Shown piece by piece: positions 37,121-48,987 of a stretch of DNA of 64,000 nt. The stretch lies in assembly GCA_030549775.1 (NCBI GenBank), contig CM060177.1, forward strand, positions 66,455,638 to 66,519,637, given 5' to 3'. The DNA is from Tamarix chinensis. Its lineage: Eukaryota; Streptophyta; Magnoliopsida; Caryophyllales; Tamaricaceae. The notes beneath the pieces were generated by a model that searched no databases, was not told where the DNA came from, and was given only the letters and a program-made list of their open reading frames with translations. The translations under genes and the position numbers were made by a program. Within the stretch, counting starts at the first letter, position 1; each line of letters begins with the position of its first letter.

Positions 37121-37628
37121 TTATAATAATATGGAAAATGGTTGAGAGGGTCTAGGGTTCAACCTTAAGCTAGTGGGGATAGGTGGAACCGGCGGTGGTT
37201 CACGGCGGCGGCGGCGATGGCCGGAAAAATAGAAGAAAAAAAAGGAAAGATGGATGTTGGGAAATAGATAGGGAGAATTGAGGTGATATAAGAGGTGTTT
37301 ATGGTTTCTCAAGAGGAGAGGGACAAAATGATGGTGGTGGTGCAGCCAAAGGTGGCGGCGCACGGTGGCGGAAGGTGGTTTAGATTTCGAGATCAAAATT
37401 CCGGCGAAACGAGCATCCAACTTTGCATGGTTATTGAGGCTCATACAAGAAGAATCAAATGTTGAAAATGTTTTAGTTAACTAGAGGACGTTGCAGGGAA
37501 GAATTTGGGATGATGTGGTGGCGCTGAAGTTGGCTAACGGAGGCGAAAGAGACGTCTAAAGTCTCGATGATGGCAGCCCTCGTCGAGGGTTTCGGGGAAG
37601 AAAAACTCCAAAAACTCCTATAACAAGG

Positions 37629-37638
37629 CTATTTATAG
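37629..37638 (-). promoter_or_regulatory. TATA box of LTR-I copy 1
   Basis: CTATAAATAG on minus, 1047 bp from the LTR coding start at 38685. The other LTR-I copy has its box at the same distance (1047 bp). Confidence 0.7.
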
Positions 37639-39539
37639 ATGTTGGAATGGATAATGAGGAGCTGGAGGTCGACATGGAAGTGTTAAATGCAAGTATTTGG
37701 GCGGCTGGTGGCAGAAAATGGTCGGGCATTTTTTGGTTTGCTCGAAATTTTGAAAGGTTGGGGAGGAGAAACGGGCGAGAGTTAGCGCACGAAAGTTATG
37801 CCAATTTATTCCTGGAGTTAAGAGGACGGCAATGAGGCAAGAAACGAACGGTATTAATCACCGTAGCAGGAGAAGCCATTGACGGGGTCGAAGCTTGCGA
37901 CGCAGCGACAGAGGAGGAAGGAGGAAGAAGGAAGGGAGGCAGACCGGTCGGCCGAGGAAAGAAAAGAAAAAGGGAGAACCGGGCGGTTCGGGCGCGAGTC
38001 GAGGATGCGTTAAATGGAACGACGCGTCTAGAGGCAAAACAACATAAAACGCAGAGTTGGGGAAAGAGACGGGGGAATCGGCCGCGCTGGCTGGGCCGCG
38101 CGGAAGGAAAGAGGAGAAAGGAGAAGAAGAACTGGGTCGCGGCTGGCCCAGTCGACGAAAATAAGAGGAAAAAGAAAAAGAAGAAAAAGAAAGAAAAAGG
38201 AAAGGAAAAAGGAAGAAAGAAAAAGAAAAAGGGAAAAAAGGAAAGGAGAAAAAAAATAGATTATGGCCAATTAAATTAATCTGAATATTTAGGATATTTA
38301 AAATAATAATATTTAAATAAAATAATATTTAAATCCCTTTTTAGGCTAAATTAGGATATTTAAAATATTTTCCATAAATTCCATTTGAATTATCAAAACA
38401 CCCTAAATTCCTCTAATTAAATTATTTATAAAATTATTATTAAATTAAAACTATTTTCTCATTCTTATTATAAATAAAATAATTTATTTAATTAATTCCC
38501 AAATTAAAATCGTTAATTAGCTAAAATACCCAAATTCCTCCTAATTAAAATACTTATAAATTTATTCTTGATTTGCCCTAATTAATTTTCTTTTATTTTA
38601 ATTAAAATAATTTATTTAATTAATCTTTATGATAAAACCTCATTTAAATATAATATTTAGAATTAGAAATTTTTGGGGCATTTCACAAGCCCACTCACCG
38701 CCTTACTCTAGTGTTTTCTCCAAAAACCTTAATCTAGGCCTATGTGGCCCATCCATCTCTGCCTTACACATCCTAACTATTTCAACACCTTACACGTCAC
38801 AACCCTTAGATCCAACCCTCACTTTTTGCCCCACTCATTCTTGTTTATTTTTATTATTTTCTTTTTCTTTTCCACCTTATCACATTAGGGTTTCCTCCCA
38901 ACCATAGATTAGTCTCCTATGCACCCTTATACTGTCCCACGTACTATTTTTCACCTGAAGCCCCCAAAACCCAAACGACACTTCTATTACCTTCCTCACT
39001 CCCCGAGGCAACTTTCCATACGTAAAGTTTTCCCTTATGTAGACTCTAACCATCCCATGCAAACCCTCGATTCTCCCAAACCCAAACCCTTATTTTATTT
39101 AAGTCCCCTTTTACTCATCCACTCGTGGATCATAGATTATTTAGGTCATCCTTACCTACGTTAGCCAACTTACTTCCTCGTGGTTATCTTTCTCTCCCAT
39201 TTATCTTTTTCATGCCTCCATCCCACATCACCACATTAATTATCCAAGCATGCATGTCCTAAAGGGCCATATCACATCACATCATAATTTACAGCATATC
39301 CATATTAGCATATACCAAAAGAGGACACATGAGCATACCTCTGTTCTAAGCCACGCCACACATGAAACAGTTAAGATAATAGCATATAAAACATGACATA
39401 TAATAATATAGGACATCCAAGGCATGTAGGACATATAGCACACATTCGCCCTTAGCTACACCCTTACTCGGTTTAGGTTAGCGAGCTATTTCCCACACTT
39501 GTTAGGCCACTAATCACCCTTCATAATCATTACACTTAA

Positions 39540-40375
39540 TATATTTCCCATTTCATTTGTTAGATTACCAATTTGCCCATTTCCTTTATTATAATTAACA
39601 AATTGCCATTTAGTTGGTCAAATTACCAAATTACCCCTGTTCATTATCCTAACTACCAAATTACCCCTTTAGTTGGTTAAATTACCAAAATTGCCCTTCA
39701 CATCTATCATATTTACCATTTTACCCTTTTCCATTATTAAATTATCAAATTACCCTTTAGTTATTTAAATTATTATTTTATCCTTCTCAATTATTATAAT
39801 TACTAAGTTACTCATTTCTGATTTCCACTTTTACCCCTTTTATTTACAAAATTATCATTTTACCCCTTTACCTTCAAATTTACCATTTTACCCCTTAACT
39901 TCCAAAAATTACCATAACGCTCTTCCACTTATAAAATTACCATTTTATCCTTAATTACAAAATTACCATTTTACCTCTTTTAATTTCCAAATTACCACTT
40001 TGCCCCTTTAATCACAAAAATACCATTTTGCCCTTTAATTACAAAATTACCCTTTTACCCTTTAATCACAAAATTACCATTTTACCCTTTTATTACAAAA
40101 TTACCATTTGCCCTTTAATTGCTATTTTCCCCTTTATTCACAAAATTAATTTTCCCCCTTTAATTACAAAATTACCATTTTACCCCCTTACTTCCAAAAT
40201 TACCAATTTTCCCCTTTTCATTTACAATTTACCACCTTACCCTTTCTACTTCCAAAATTACCATTTTATCCATTAATTCCCAAATTACCCTTTTACGCTT
40301 TAATTACAAAATTACCACTTTGCCCTTACCTCCAAAATTACCATAATACCCTTTTTAATTAAAATTATCATTTTA
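39540..40375. repeat. TTACC-type minisatellite in LTR-III
   Basis: About 28-30 units of 25-32 bp around AATTACCATTTTACCCTTTA with 'cacaaa' spacers. Same place as 23015-24075. The only open frame across it (40028-40276) is a by-product of the repeat. Confidence 0.88.
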
Positions 40376-42508
40376 CCTACATAAAATATTAATATTAATA
40401 CCTCATCCACAACTCTCATATTTCATATAATACTTATTAGCACCCATATATATACTAGGCCACATTCTTGTACAAGATACATTACTAAATACCCCTAAGG
40501 CTCACAAAATATTAACCATGCATTAAATATCACAATAGCATAATACAACATGGATAATACTTAACATTTTCATTAACAACCAAAATCTTACCTTAAACAA
40601 TATTTCCATACATAACATATAACCTAACGTGCTTCTTTTCATCGAACGTCACAAGAAACTACGCACATGATATTAAACAGCATATATTAAGCATAATAAC
40701 ATTCTAAAAATCCTTATGTGCTAACATACATTAATCCATGCATTTAAATTGGATTTAACAGTTACCATGATTCCCGCAAAATGAACCTTACCGGTATTCC
40801 GGTTTAAGGTTCAAGCTTTAATTATCAAAAATAATACCTAAAAATAATATCAAGATTTATTACATTAGAAATAATAAAAATCAAAGTATAAAACTTTATA
40901 ATGCTTAATTAATCAAATACATGAATTAAAATATAATTATTCCTTAAAATTATTACCCAAATTAATCAAGAAACGCAACAGCTCATCCTACTCATGCAAC
41001 ATAAGCTGTGTGCAAGGAAATGAGGAGGAGGGGACTCGAAGGTGGTGGAAGGAGGAGAAATGGGCTATTTTCGAGTTAGTGGTTTGGGGCTAGGAAAGAA
41101 GGTGGTTAGGGAAGGATTTAGGGCAAGGGAAGGGTGCAAAGGTGGAGAGAGGGTGTAAGTGGGGGCGTCAAGATGGGGGCTAATGAGGAAGGAAAAGGGA
41201 GAGGAAAAATGAAGGCTTTTGGGTGGTGGTTTCGGCTAAAGGAGGATTGGGGGTGGTAGAGGGGGTTGTAGGGATTAATGTGGTGGCTCAGGTGGTGGCA
41301 GAGACGGCGGAACGGCAGCAGATCGAGGCTGCATAGGGTGGCTACCGAGAAGGGAGGGAAAGAAGAGAAAAAGAAGAGAGGAGGAAGAAGGAGGCTACGA
41401 GATGGCTCAATGGGTGTTGTGACCAATCGAGGGTGAGGTAGAGGGCTTCAGGGGGTGGTGCAAGTGGCTGTTGAGGCAGCAGCAGTGGAAGAGCTAGGCA
41501 ACGAAGCAAAAATAGGGTGAGAGGTGGGAGGAGAAGAAAGGAAAGAAAGAGGGTTGGGGAAGGCATAGAGAGGCTCGGGAAAATGCAGAATGGGGAAGGG
41601 AAGGAAGAAGAAAAAGAATAGGAAGAGAGAGGAGGGATAGGGTGCTTGAGGGGTGGTGGTAGGGTGGTAGGGAAATGGCCATGGCAGGGACAGGGAGAAG
41701 AAGAGGGATGGCAGGGAATGTGGAAGGGAGAGATGGTGGGGCCGAGATAAGGTAGAGAAATGGCGGGAGAGATAGAGAGAGAGTTAGGGAGGTCAATAGG
41801 GGAGAGGGAGTTGCAGGTTTGGCGGTAGAGATGGCGGAGGATGGCCAGTTATGGAGCCGAGAAAAATGGAAGAAGAAGAAAAAAGAAAGGAGAAAGAAGA
41901 GTCTGGGGGTGAGTGCATCGGGCAGCCGAAGGGAGTGTGTATGGGCCAGCCCGGACTGGGAGAAAGGAAAGAAAGAAAGGAGGGTGGCAGGTCAGCGACA
42001 CATGAGGGAGAAAGAGAGGGGGATAGGGAGAGAGACGGGTTAGCGGCCCAATGCGCAGGAGGGGAAGGGCAGGCCGGCCGGCCGGCGGCCCAAAGAAGAC
42101 GAAAAAGAAAGAAAAGAGAAAACGAAGAAAAAGGGGAAGGAAAAAAAGGAAAAAGAAAAAAGAAAAGGACAAAATGGTATTAAATAAAATAATTTAATTT
42201 ATGGAATAATATAATATAATATTTTTGGCTGATAAATTGATTTAATAATTTAATTTAATATAATCAAAATATAAGGGTTAAAAAGGATAATTTTAGTAAA
42301 ATAAGGGTTTGAAAGTTTATGTAAATAATAAGAGTGTGATAAAATAACAAAATATTTATTTTAATTTATTAAATATTTATACCCAATTTTATTTACTCAA
42401 AAATCTGTAAAATAATTAAATTAAATTGGTTTAAAGGCTAATTTATCCTAATTAAAATTTATTGATTAAATTATAGGCTTTTAAAATTTTGGAGGATTAT
42501 AATTAATG

Positions 42509-44086
42509 TCATGAAGGAATTTTTTAGGGAACATGAACATGAGACTCTAGTAGGCTTGCATTCCCATAAGAATATAATTGATAAGTTGGAGGCTAGCATA
42601 GCTAATCATTTTTTTTATGCCATTGATTGAGTTTTTTGGTGATATTCTCCAGGAGGGGTTTGTAATGATGTTTTCTTGGCTGGAGCCTAGTAATGGAACC
42701 CCAATATATTTCACCTGAAGATCTCCTAATGGAATATGAAGAGCTGATTAGAGGAAGATTTTAGTTTCTACAATAGCTTGACCTCCACAAAAAAGTGTAC
42801 TTTTTAGAACATTTAGCTTCAATCCAAAGAGGGTTGAGAAGTGATTAAAAGTATGCATTAAAGCCATAACAGACTTTACATCACCACTATTGAATAAGAG
42901 AAGATCATCAGCAAACATTAAGTTAATCAGCTTCACTTTTTTACACTTTGGATGAGCCTTAAAATCAAAGTTGGTCCATAATCTCAAAAGAACTCGGTGA
43001 AGATATTCCATAACTATAACAAACAAGTATAGGGAAAAAGGGTCCCCTTGCCGCAAGCCTTTTTTAGCCTTAAAGGGGGGAGAAGAATGCTATTGATCTT
43101 TAGAGAGTAACTAACAAAGGACACAAATGTCATGATAAGAAAAACAACATGGAGAGAAAAGTGTAAGGCAAGCAATATTTTCTCCAAGAAGCACCAATTT
43201 ACTATGTCATAAGCCTTCTTCATATCAATTTGTATCATGCATCTTGGGGATAGGTTATGAAATTTTATCCTTTCACTAATTCAATAGCAAGGAGGATATT
43301 CTCACCAATCACTCTCCCTTTAATAAAGCTAGATTGAGTGCCGCCTATAACAAATGCCATAATTGGTTGCAACCTAGATGTGAGGACCTTTACAATGATC
43401 TTAAATAGCACATTAGCATAAGCAATAGGTCTATAATCACCTAACTTATCAGCATTTAGGACTTTTAGAATGAGATTAAAAGTAGTAACATTGAGACTTA
43501 GAGCCAAATATCCTGTAATGAAAAATTCATAGACATATTTCTAAATATCTTCTCTAATCACATGCCAAGTAGATTTTTAGAAGCAGACATTAAAGCCATC
43601 AGGATGTGGAGACGTTTTAGAGTGCATAGAAAACACAACTTGATGCACTTCATTTTTTGTGATAGGGCTTAACAGTTGAGGTTGGTGGATAACTAAAAGT
43701 TTAAGCCCTTGATTAATGATTAATAGGAGGATTTGACATAAAACATCATTAGTCTTCCCTAATAGATCCTAAAAAAATTCAATTAGAATGGATTGGAGAA
43801 TAATAGGATTAGATTATAAATTACCTATCTCATCCCTAATAACCCTTATCTTATTTGTATGATTCCTTCCTTTTAGGATAGTATGGAAATATCTAGTGTT
43901 GATGTCCCTAAGGTTTAACTAAGAAACTTAAGCATTTTTCCTGAGAAAAATTTCTTCACACTTAGATAAATGAGTAAAGAGAGTTTGTTGCTTCTTTTCT
44001 TAATTAATTAAATCTTTATCAAGAGGAGAAGAGGTCAAATTTCGCTAGATGATTAAGAGATTAGATATAGAGAAAATTTTGCTAGA
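42509..44086 (-). pseudogene. L1-type LINE, reverse transcriptase part
   Basis: Minus strand, right to left: linker with DINTRYFHTILKGRNHTNKI (about 43890) and VFSMHSK-SPHPDGFN (about 43600), RT finger segment with LILKVLNADKLGDYRPIAYA and QSSFIKGRVIGENILLA (43265-43507), IDMKKAYDIVNW (43200-43238), then MRQGDPFSLYLFVIVMEYL and the active site FADDLLLF (about 42895-42920), followed by GLKLNVLKST. These are the RT motifs of plant L1-type non-LTR elements. Two frame changes and several stops make it inactive. At the left edge FPKKFLHDINTTC reads across the LTR-III insertion site into 32220-32805. The endonuclease end is missing: an LTR starts near 44087. Confidence 0.88.
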
Positions 44087-44933
44087 CCTAATCCCATATC
44101 ATTAATACTTTAATCTGATTCTAATCAAAGAAAATCTTATTTTTAGCCTTAACCAAATTTATTAATCCCAAAATCTTAACCTAATCTAACCTATGACCTA
44201 AATAAATTATTTTTTGGAACTCAATCTTAATTTTGGTAAATTTATATCACTAATATTACCTATTTTAGCTAATTCAAACTTATATTATCCTAATTTTTCT
44301 CCTTTTCTTTTTCATTCTCCTTCCTCCTATCTCCTTTCACCGTAATGCTTGACCATTACTCTTGTCCTACCAATTGCATCACACAACCTTCATCATGTTG
44401 CTGCCATGATTCCTTAACCATCATTATCGTAGATAGCCTTCACCATCACCATCTCATGATGTTGCTCCTAACCCCGATTGCTATATACCCCCTGCCCTTT
44501 CCTTTCCATGTAACACACACAAAATCATCACCATCCCCTGCAACCATCATGGTCATCCTCATGTTGCTTCCCTACCAATTTTCATACAAAACACAACTAT
44601 CACTCTCGACCATCCTCTCTATTAAATTTTACTCCACTCCCTTATGCCATTGCCATCCCTCATGCCACCATGATCCCCCATATATACATAATACTCATCC
44701 CTCTATTCCTCCTTCTTTTGTTTGCCATTTATTTCCTAAATTATGTCAAGCAACCCAAAGCTTGAGCCCCTCTCTTTTCTTTCTTTCTTTCTTTCTTTAT
44801 TATTTCTCTTTTTCTTATTCTATTCCTTTGATTGATGCTCTATTTTTAATTCCAAACCACCACCATGCACCAGCACAGCCACCAAGTAGTGCTTAAAGCC
44901 TAGTGGATCAACCATGAAGGACACCTCATCACT
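44087..44933 (+). repeat. LTR-D, plus orientation, segment 1 (U3/promoter)
   Basis: After LINE sequence the DNA turns into 'taacctaat'-rich AT sequence and then a pyrimidine-rich part, as in 6277-6919. A TATA-like 'catatatacataatac' lies near 44685-44700 and a TTTC microsatellite at 44780-44800. The start is approximate; the expected TGTAATACC is not intact. A 183-residue low-complexity frame (44345-44896) is not called. Confidence 0.6.
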
Positions 44934-44938
44934 CCCCT

Positions 44939-45789
44939 TTATGGAAACCTGTTAGGGTTTCTCAAAAAAAATTGGATCGAAGTATAATCGAGCGTGGGGT
45001 TCGATTCACCGAGATCAGCCTAAGGAATTTTCCAAAGGAAGATCTAAGAAGTCAGAGTGCAGTATTACAACGGCTATTGAATTTGAGAAGTTAGAAAGAT
45101 CAAGAACATATCGAAGAGAAGAAGCAGAAGAACGCGAGCGAGAAGATCGCAAGAGAGACCGAGAGAGAGACGAGAGAGAGAGAGAACGAGCGGAAGAAAA
45201 TTCCAGATTAACTTTTCATTAGACCAAAAAGTGTCGGTGAACACCGTATTAAGCCATATTTATATGGCGTACAAATACAGCAAGGGACGTACAAAATACA
45301 CATCGCAGGCCATACACATGCATCCCAACAACCAGCCCAAACAATTAGCCGAAATAAAACAAAGGATCGACTACTGGATCAAGCACAACAGCCCAAAAAA
45401 AATTACAAGCTTACTTGCCCCAAAAATTTAAAGAAAGAATAATACAATTAATTCCCATCAGCTAAAAATAATTTAGCTAATTATGGTTACTAAGGGATGA
45501 TTAACCCACAGTCAACTAACGCATTTAATTATGGGTCGGGTGGCGGGTCATACAGCCAACTTAATCCCCATTAGCCAATTTTGTTGGCGAATGCATCACA
45601 TGGGGTTTTCTAACTTAAAATAAATTTCTGCAACAAATCCTCCGCAGCTACAACAACTTTAAGTCCATTCTCCATGTGTTGCATTAATTTCCCTAATCAA
45701 GCACATAATAAGAAAAACAATTATAAGCACAAAATGATTTATAACAATTAGCAGAATTAATTAAATATAAATTTTGGAGATTCATATCA
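44939..45789 (-). repeat. 3' LTR of the Ty3/Gypsy element
   Basis: 851 bp, from TTATGGAAACC (TG changed to TT) to GATTCATATCA on plus. Carries a TATA word on minus inside a near-palindrome (gccatatttatatggc, 45253-45268) and a GA run near 45160-45190. About 40 bp longer than the other copy because of two indels. Confidence 0.95.
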
Positions 45790-45802
45790 TTCCCCTCTTC
45801 TT
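45790..45802 (-). promoter_or_regulatory. Polypurine tract of the Ty3/Gypsy element
   Basis: Minus strand reads AAGAAGAGGGGA directly before the LTR. Confidence 0.85.
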
Positions 45803-45824
45803 GGAAAGGTTTCCCCTCTGAAAC

Positions 45825-48800
45825 CTAAGTAATACCAATAAATGGACTAAGATCAGTAACATTAAAAGAATCACTAACATTCCCAAACTTAGTAGGTAAA
45901 TCAATCTTATAAGCATTATCATTAATTTTCTCCAGCACAGTAAAAGGTCCATCTCCCCTAGGGTCTAATTTTGATTTTCTAAGGTTTGGAAATCTTTCCT
46001 TCCTAAGATGTACCCAAACTAAATCCCCGGGTTTAAAAACCATTTTCCTCCTCCTTTTAGTAGCATTCTCATCCATTTGTTGCACTTTTTTAGTAATTTG
46101 TTGACTTACAGATTCATGCAACTTCTTTATATTTTTAGCACGAGATTCAGCATCAAAACTTTGCAATTTAGCATTAGGAAAAGGACTTAGATCTAAAGGA
46201 GTCAAAGGATTAAAACCATACACAATTTCAAATGGAGTCTTTTTAGTTGTAGAATGCAAAGTTCTATTATAAGCAAATTCTACCTGAAGTAAAACATATT
46301 CCCAGTGTTTAAGATTCTTTCCAAGGACAGCTCTTAACATGTTACCTAAGGTTCTATTTACTACCTCTGTTTGTCCATTTGTTTGAGGGTAACAAGTTGT
46401 GGAAAATAACAATTTAGTCCCTAACTTTCCCCATAAAACCTTCCAAAAATAAAATGAGCCATTTTACTAAACCTATCTACTACAACCATTATTGAATCCT
46501 TAGCTCTATTAGTTCTAGGTAAGCCTAAAATAAAATCTAAAGAAACATCAGTCCAAGGTTGATTAAGTACAGGCAATGGAGTATATAACCCAAAAGGTTT
46601 TGATGTAGATTTAGCCTATCTACAAGCCACATAATTAACACAATATTTCAATGCATCCTTTTTCATGTGAGGCTAATAAAAATGATCAGTTAATATGTCT
46701 AAGGTCTTTTGCAATCCTAAATGTGCCATTAGTCCACCATTATAAGCTTCTTGAATTAATAATCCTCTATATGAACACTCAGGAATACATAACCTATTTT
46801 CTCTAAACAAATAACCCTCAGATATATAATATTTTCCTTGTGTAGCAATTTCACATTTCTTTTAAATTTCCTTAAAATCAAGATCTTCCAGATATAATAG
46901 CTTAATACAAGAAAAACCCAGCAAAGTAGTATCTGCAGCATTTACTAAAGCATGTCTCCTAGATAAAGCATCTGCAACTACATTATCACCTCCTTTTTTA
47001 TACTTAATTATGTAAGGAAAGCTTTTAATAAACTCAATCCATCTACCCTATCTACTATTTAATTTTGTTTGACTCTTTAAATATTTAATAGCCTCTTGAT
47101 CAGTATTTATCACAAATTCTCTAGGCCATAAGTAATGTTGCCAACCTTCTAAAACTCTTACTTAAGAAAACAATTCTTTTTCATAAGTAGAGTAATTTAA
47201 AGTACTACCATTTAATTTCTCACTAAAATAAGCTATTAGTTTTCCCTCTTGGGAAATTACAGCCCCTATTCCTAACCCTGAAGCATCACAATCTAATTCA
47301 AACATCTTTTCAAAGTCAGGAAGGCTTAACACAGGTGCCTGGGTTAATTTATTTTTAAGTGTTTCAAAAGATTTTTGCTGTTCTAAACCCGACTTAAATC
47401 CATTTTCATTTTTTGTTATGGCAGTCAAAGGAGCAGCTATTGTACTAAAATTCCTAACAAATCTCCTATAGAAAGAATACAAACAAGAAAACTTCTTACT
47501 TCAGTTACACTCTTAGGTATAGGCCACTCTTGAATAGCTTTAATTTTGTCTTTATTTACAGATATGCCATCTTTACCTACCACAAATCCTAAGAATACCA
47601 CATTTTCCAGACAAAGTCTAGACTTAGTTAAATTAGCATAAAGTTGTTCTGTCTTAAACACAACCAAAATAGTCATTAAGTGTGTCAAGTGTTCCTCTAA
47701 TGACTTACTATATATAAGTATATCATCAAAATAAGCAACCACAAATTTTCCAATAAAATCCCTCAAAACATAGTTCATTAGCCTCATAAAAGTACTAGGT
47801 ACATTGGATAACCCAAAAGGCATCACTAACCATTCATACAATCCAAAATTAGTTTTAAAAGTTGTCTTCCATTCATCTCCTGGTTTCATCCTAATTTGAT
47901 GGTACCCACTTTTTAAATCTATTTTTGAAAATATAACAGCACCATGTAAAAGATCTAACATCTCATCAAGCCTAGGTATAGGATATCTATACTTAATAGT
48001 TATTTTATTTACTACCCTACTATCTATGCACATTCTCCAACTACCATCCTTCTTAGGCACTAATAATACTGGAACTGCACATTGACTCATTGATTCCTTA
48101 TTGTATCCTTTACTTAATAATTCAGAAACCTGCCTTCTTAATTCCTTAATCTCTTCAAGATTAGCCCTATAAGTAGGTCTGTTTGGTATAACGGCTCCTG
48201 GAACAAAATCTATTTGATGTTTTATTCCCCTTAATGGAGGTAATCCACTAGATATGTTCTGAGGAAACAACTCACTATACTCTTCCAATAATTGTCTCAC
48301 AGCAACAGGTACTTCCTCACTTAATCCTAATTGACATTCATAACATTCTTTATAAACCATCAAGTACACATTTGCCTGTCTCTTAATAGCCTTACCTACA
48401 TCTTTACTCATAGCATAAAATCCAGATGTTCCCTTAATTTCTTTTGAACTAACCTTAGTCTCTAAACTCTGCTTAGATAGTTCCTTATAGTCAGACTTAA
48501 TTTTTATTTGATCATCAAAAATCTCCTTTGGAGTCATAGGTGCTAAAACAATCTTTCTATCACCCTTATGTAAAGTATATCTATTCTTATAACCATCATG
48601 TGTCACTCTCCTATCATATTGCCAAGGTCTACCTAACAATAAATGAGCTGCATGCATTGGAACTATATCACACAAAATAGAATCCTTATATTTTCCTAAT
48701 TTTAAATTTACTAAAACTTGTTGACTAACCTTTACATCTCCTAACTCATTAAGCCACTGTAGTTTATATGGTTTTGGGTGTTTAGTGGTTAGTAATCCTA

Positions 48801-48987
48801 GCTTAGATACTAATAAAGTACTAGCAGCATTGATACAACTACCACTATCTGTAGCCATATTAAAACTTTTATCATCAATCAAACATCTAGTATGAAATAT
48901 ATTTTCTCTTTGTATTGCATTAGAATCAGGTAGTTTGTTACTGTTTAAAGCCCTATGTACTACAAAAAGGTCTCTACTTATTGGCAG
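45825..48987 (-). pseudogene. pol: protease, RT, RNase H, integrase (broken)
   Basis: Protease: FNMATDSGSC with the DSG active site near 48855. RT: WRMCIDSRVVNKIT, RYPIPRLDEMLD, FSKIDLKSGYHQIR, WLVMPFGLSNVPSTFMRLMN and an intact YFDDILIYS (about 47708-47736). RNase [38 protein letters not shown] and ADALSRRH. Integrase: HHCC finger region (about 46600-46740) with stops and an apparent Cys-to-Tyr change, first catalytic Asp in [14 protein letters not shown], then after MAHF the chain jumps to the segment before [12 protein letters not shown], so the second Asp is lost; QTEVVNRT with the catalytic Glu and a GDLVWVHLRKERF C-terminal part follow. A frameshift lies near 47480 and stops near 47160, 47050, 46865, 46670 and 46620. 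No chromodomain was seen after the ending DLSPFIGIT. Gag and pol appear to have formed one frame. Confidence 0.93.

Larger units (their letters stand above)
34079..38685 (-). mobile_element. Solo giant LTR, subfamily LTR-I, copy 1
   Basis: Starts TGTAACACCCC after CAAGC (34074-34078) and ends GGGGCATTTCA before CAAGC (38686-38690), giving a 5 bp target duplication. Length 4607 bp. The host sequence on both sides, 'gactcctaagtgtgtgggtc' and 'ccactcaccgcc', rejoins to match the LTR-II copy near 58320-58380, which confirms the insertion point. Contents: stem-loop, small-hairpin module (about 34495-34565), two tandem blocks (34764-35203), minisatellite (35745-36090), AAT tracts, CG-rich promoter block (37120-38060), TATA box. 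A low-complexity minus frame at 37121-37444 is not called as a gene. Confidence 0.9.
32811..42503 (-). mobile_element. Solo giant LTR, subfamily LTR-III, interrupted by a solo LTR-I
   Basis: Starts TGTAACACCCC after ATTAA (32806-32810) and ends GGATTATA (CA changed to TA) before ATTAA (42504-42508): a clean 5 bp target duplication. Without the nested insert and one copy of its duplication it is about 5.08 kb. It has no interior coding region, hence a solo LTR. It holds the stem-loop (32911-32956), two tandem blocks (33553-33940), the TTACC minisatellite (39540-40375), a purine-rich block (41000-42170) and an AT-rich end. It sits inside the LINE. No TATA box was found at the expected place, and the promoter block has fewer CG dinucleotides than those of LTR-I and LTR-II. 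Confidence 0.88.

Noticed and set aside
38919..39164. Short plus frames with Pro/Tyr/His-rich content, and the minus frame opposite
   Set aside because: They lie in the pyrimidine-rich leader part of LTR-III, overlap on both strands, and have no recognisable domain.
44345..44896. 183-residue plus frame in LTR-D
   Set aside because: Low-complexity pyrimidine-rich sequence within an LTR promoter region; no known domain.
45000..45020. GGTTCGATTC, like the T-arm of a tRNA (also near 51002)
   Set aside because: No acceptor stem, D-arm or anticodon arm around it; it lies within the LTR of the Ty3/Gypsy element.
45800..45880. Chromodomain at the integrase C-terminus of the Ty3/Gypsy element
   Set aside because: The frame ends in DLSPFIGIT shortly before the PPT, leaving no room for a chromodomain; none of its motifs is seen.
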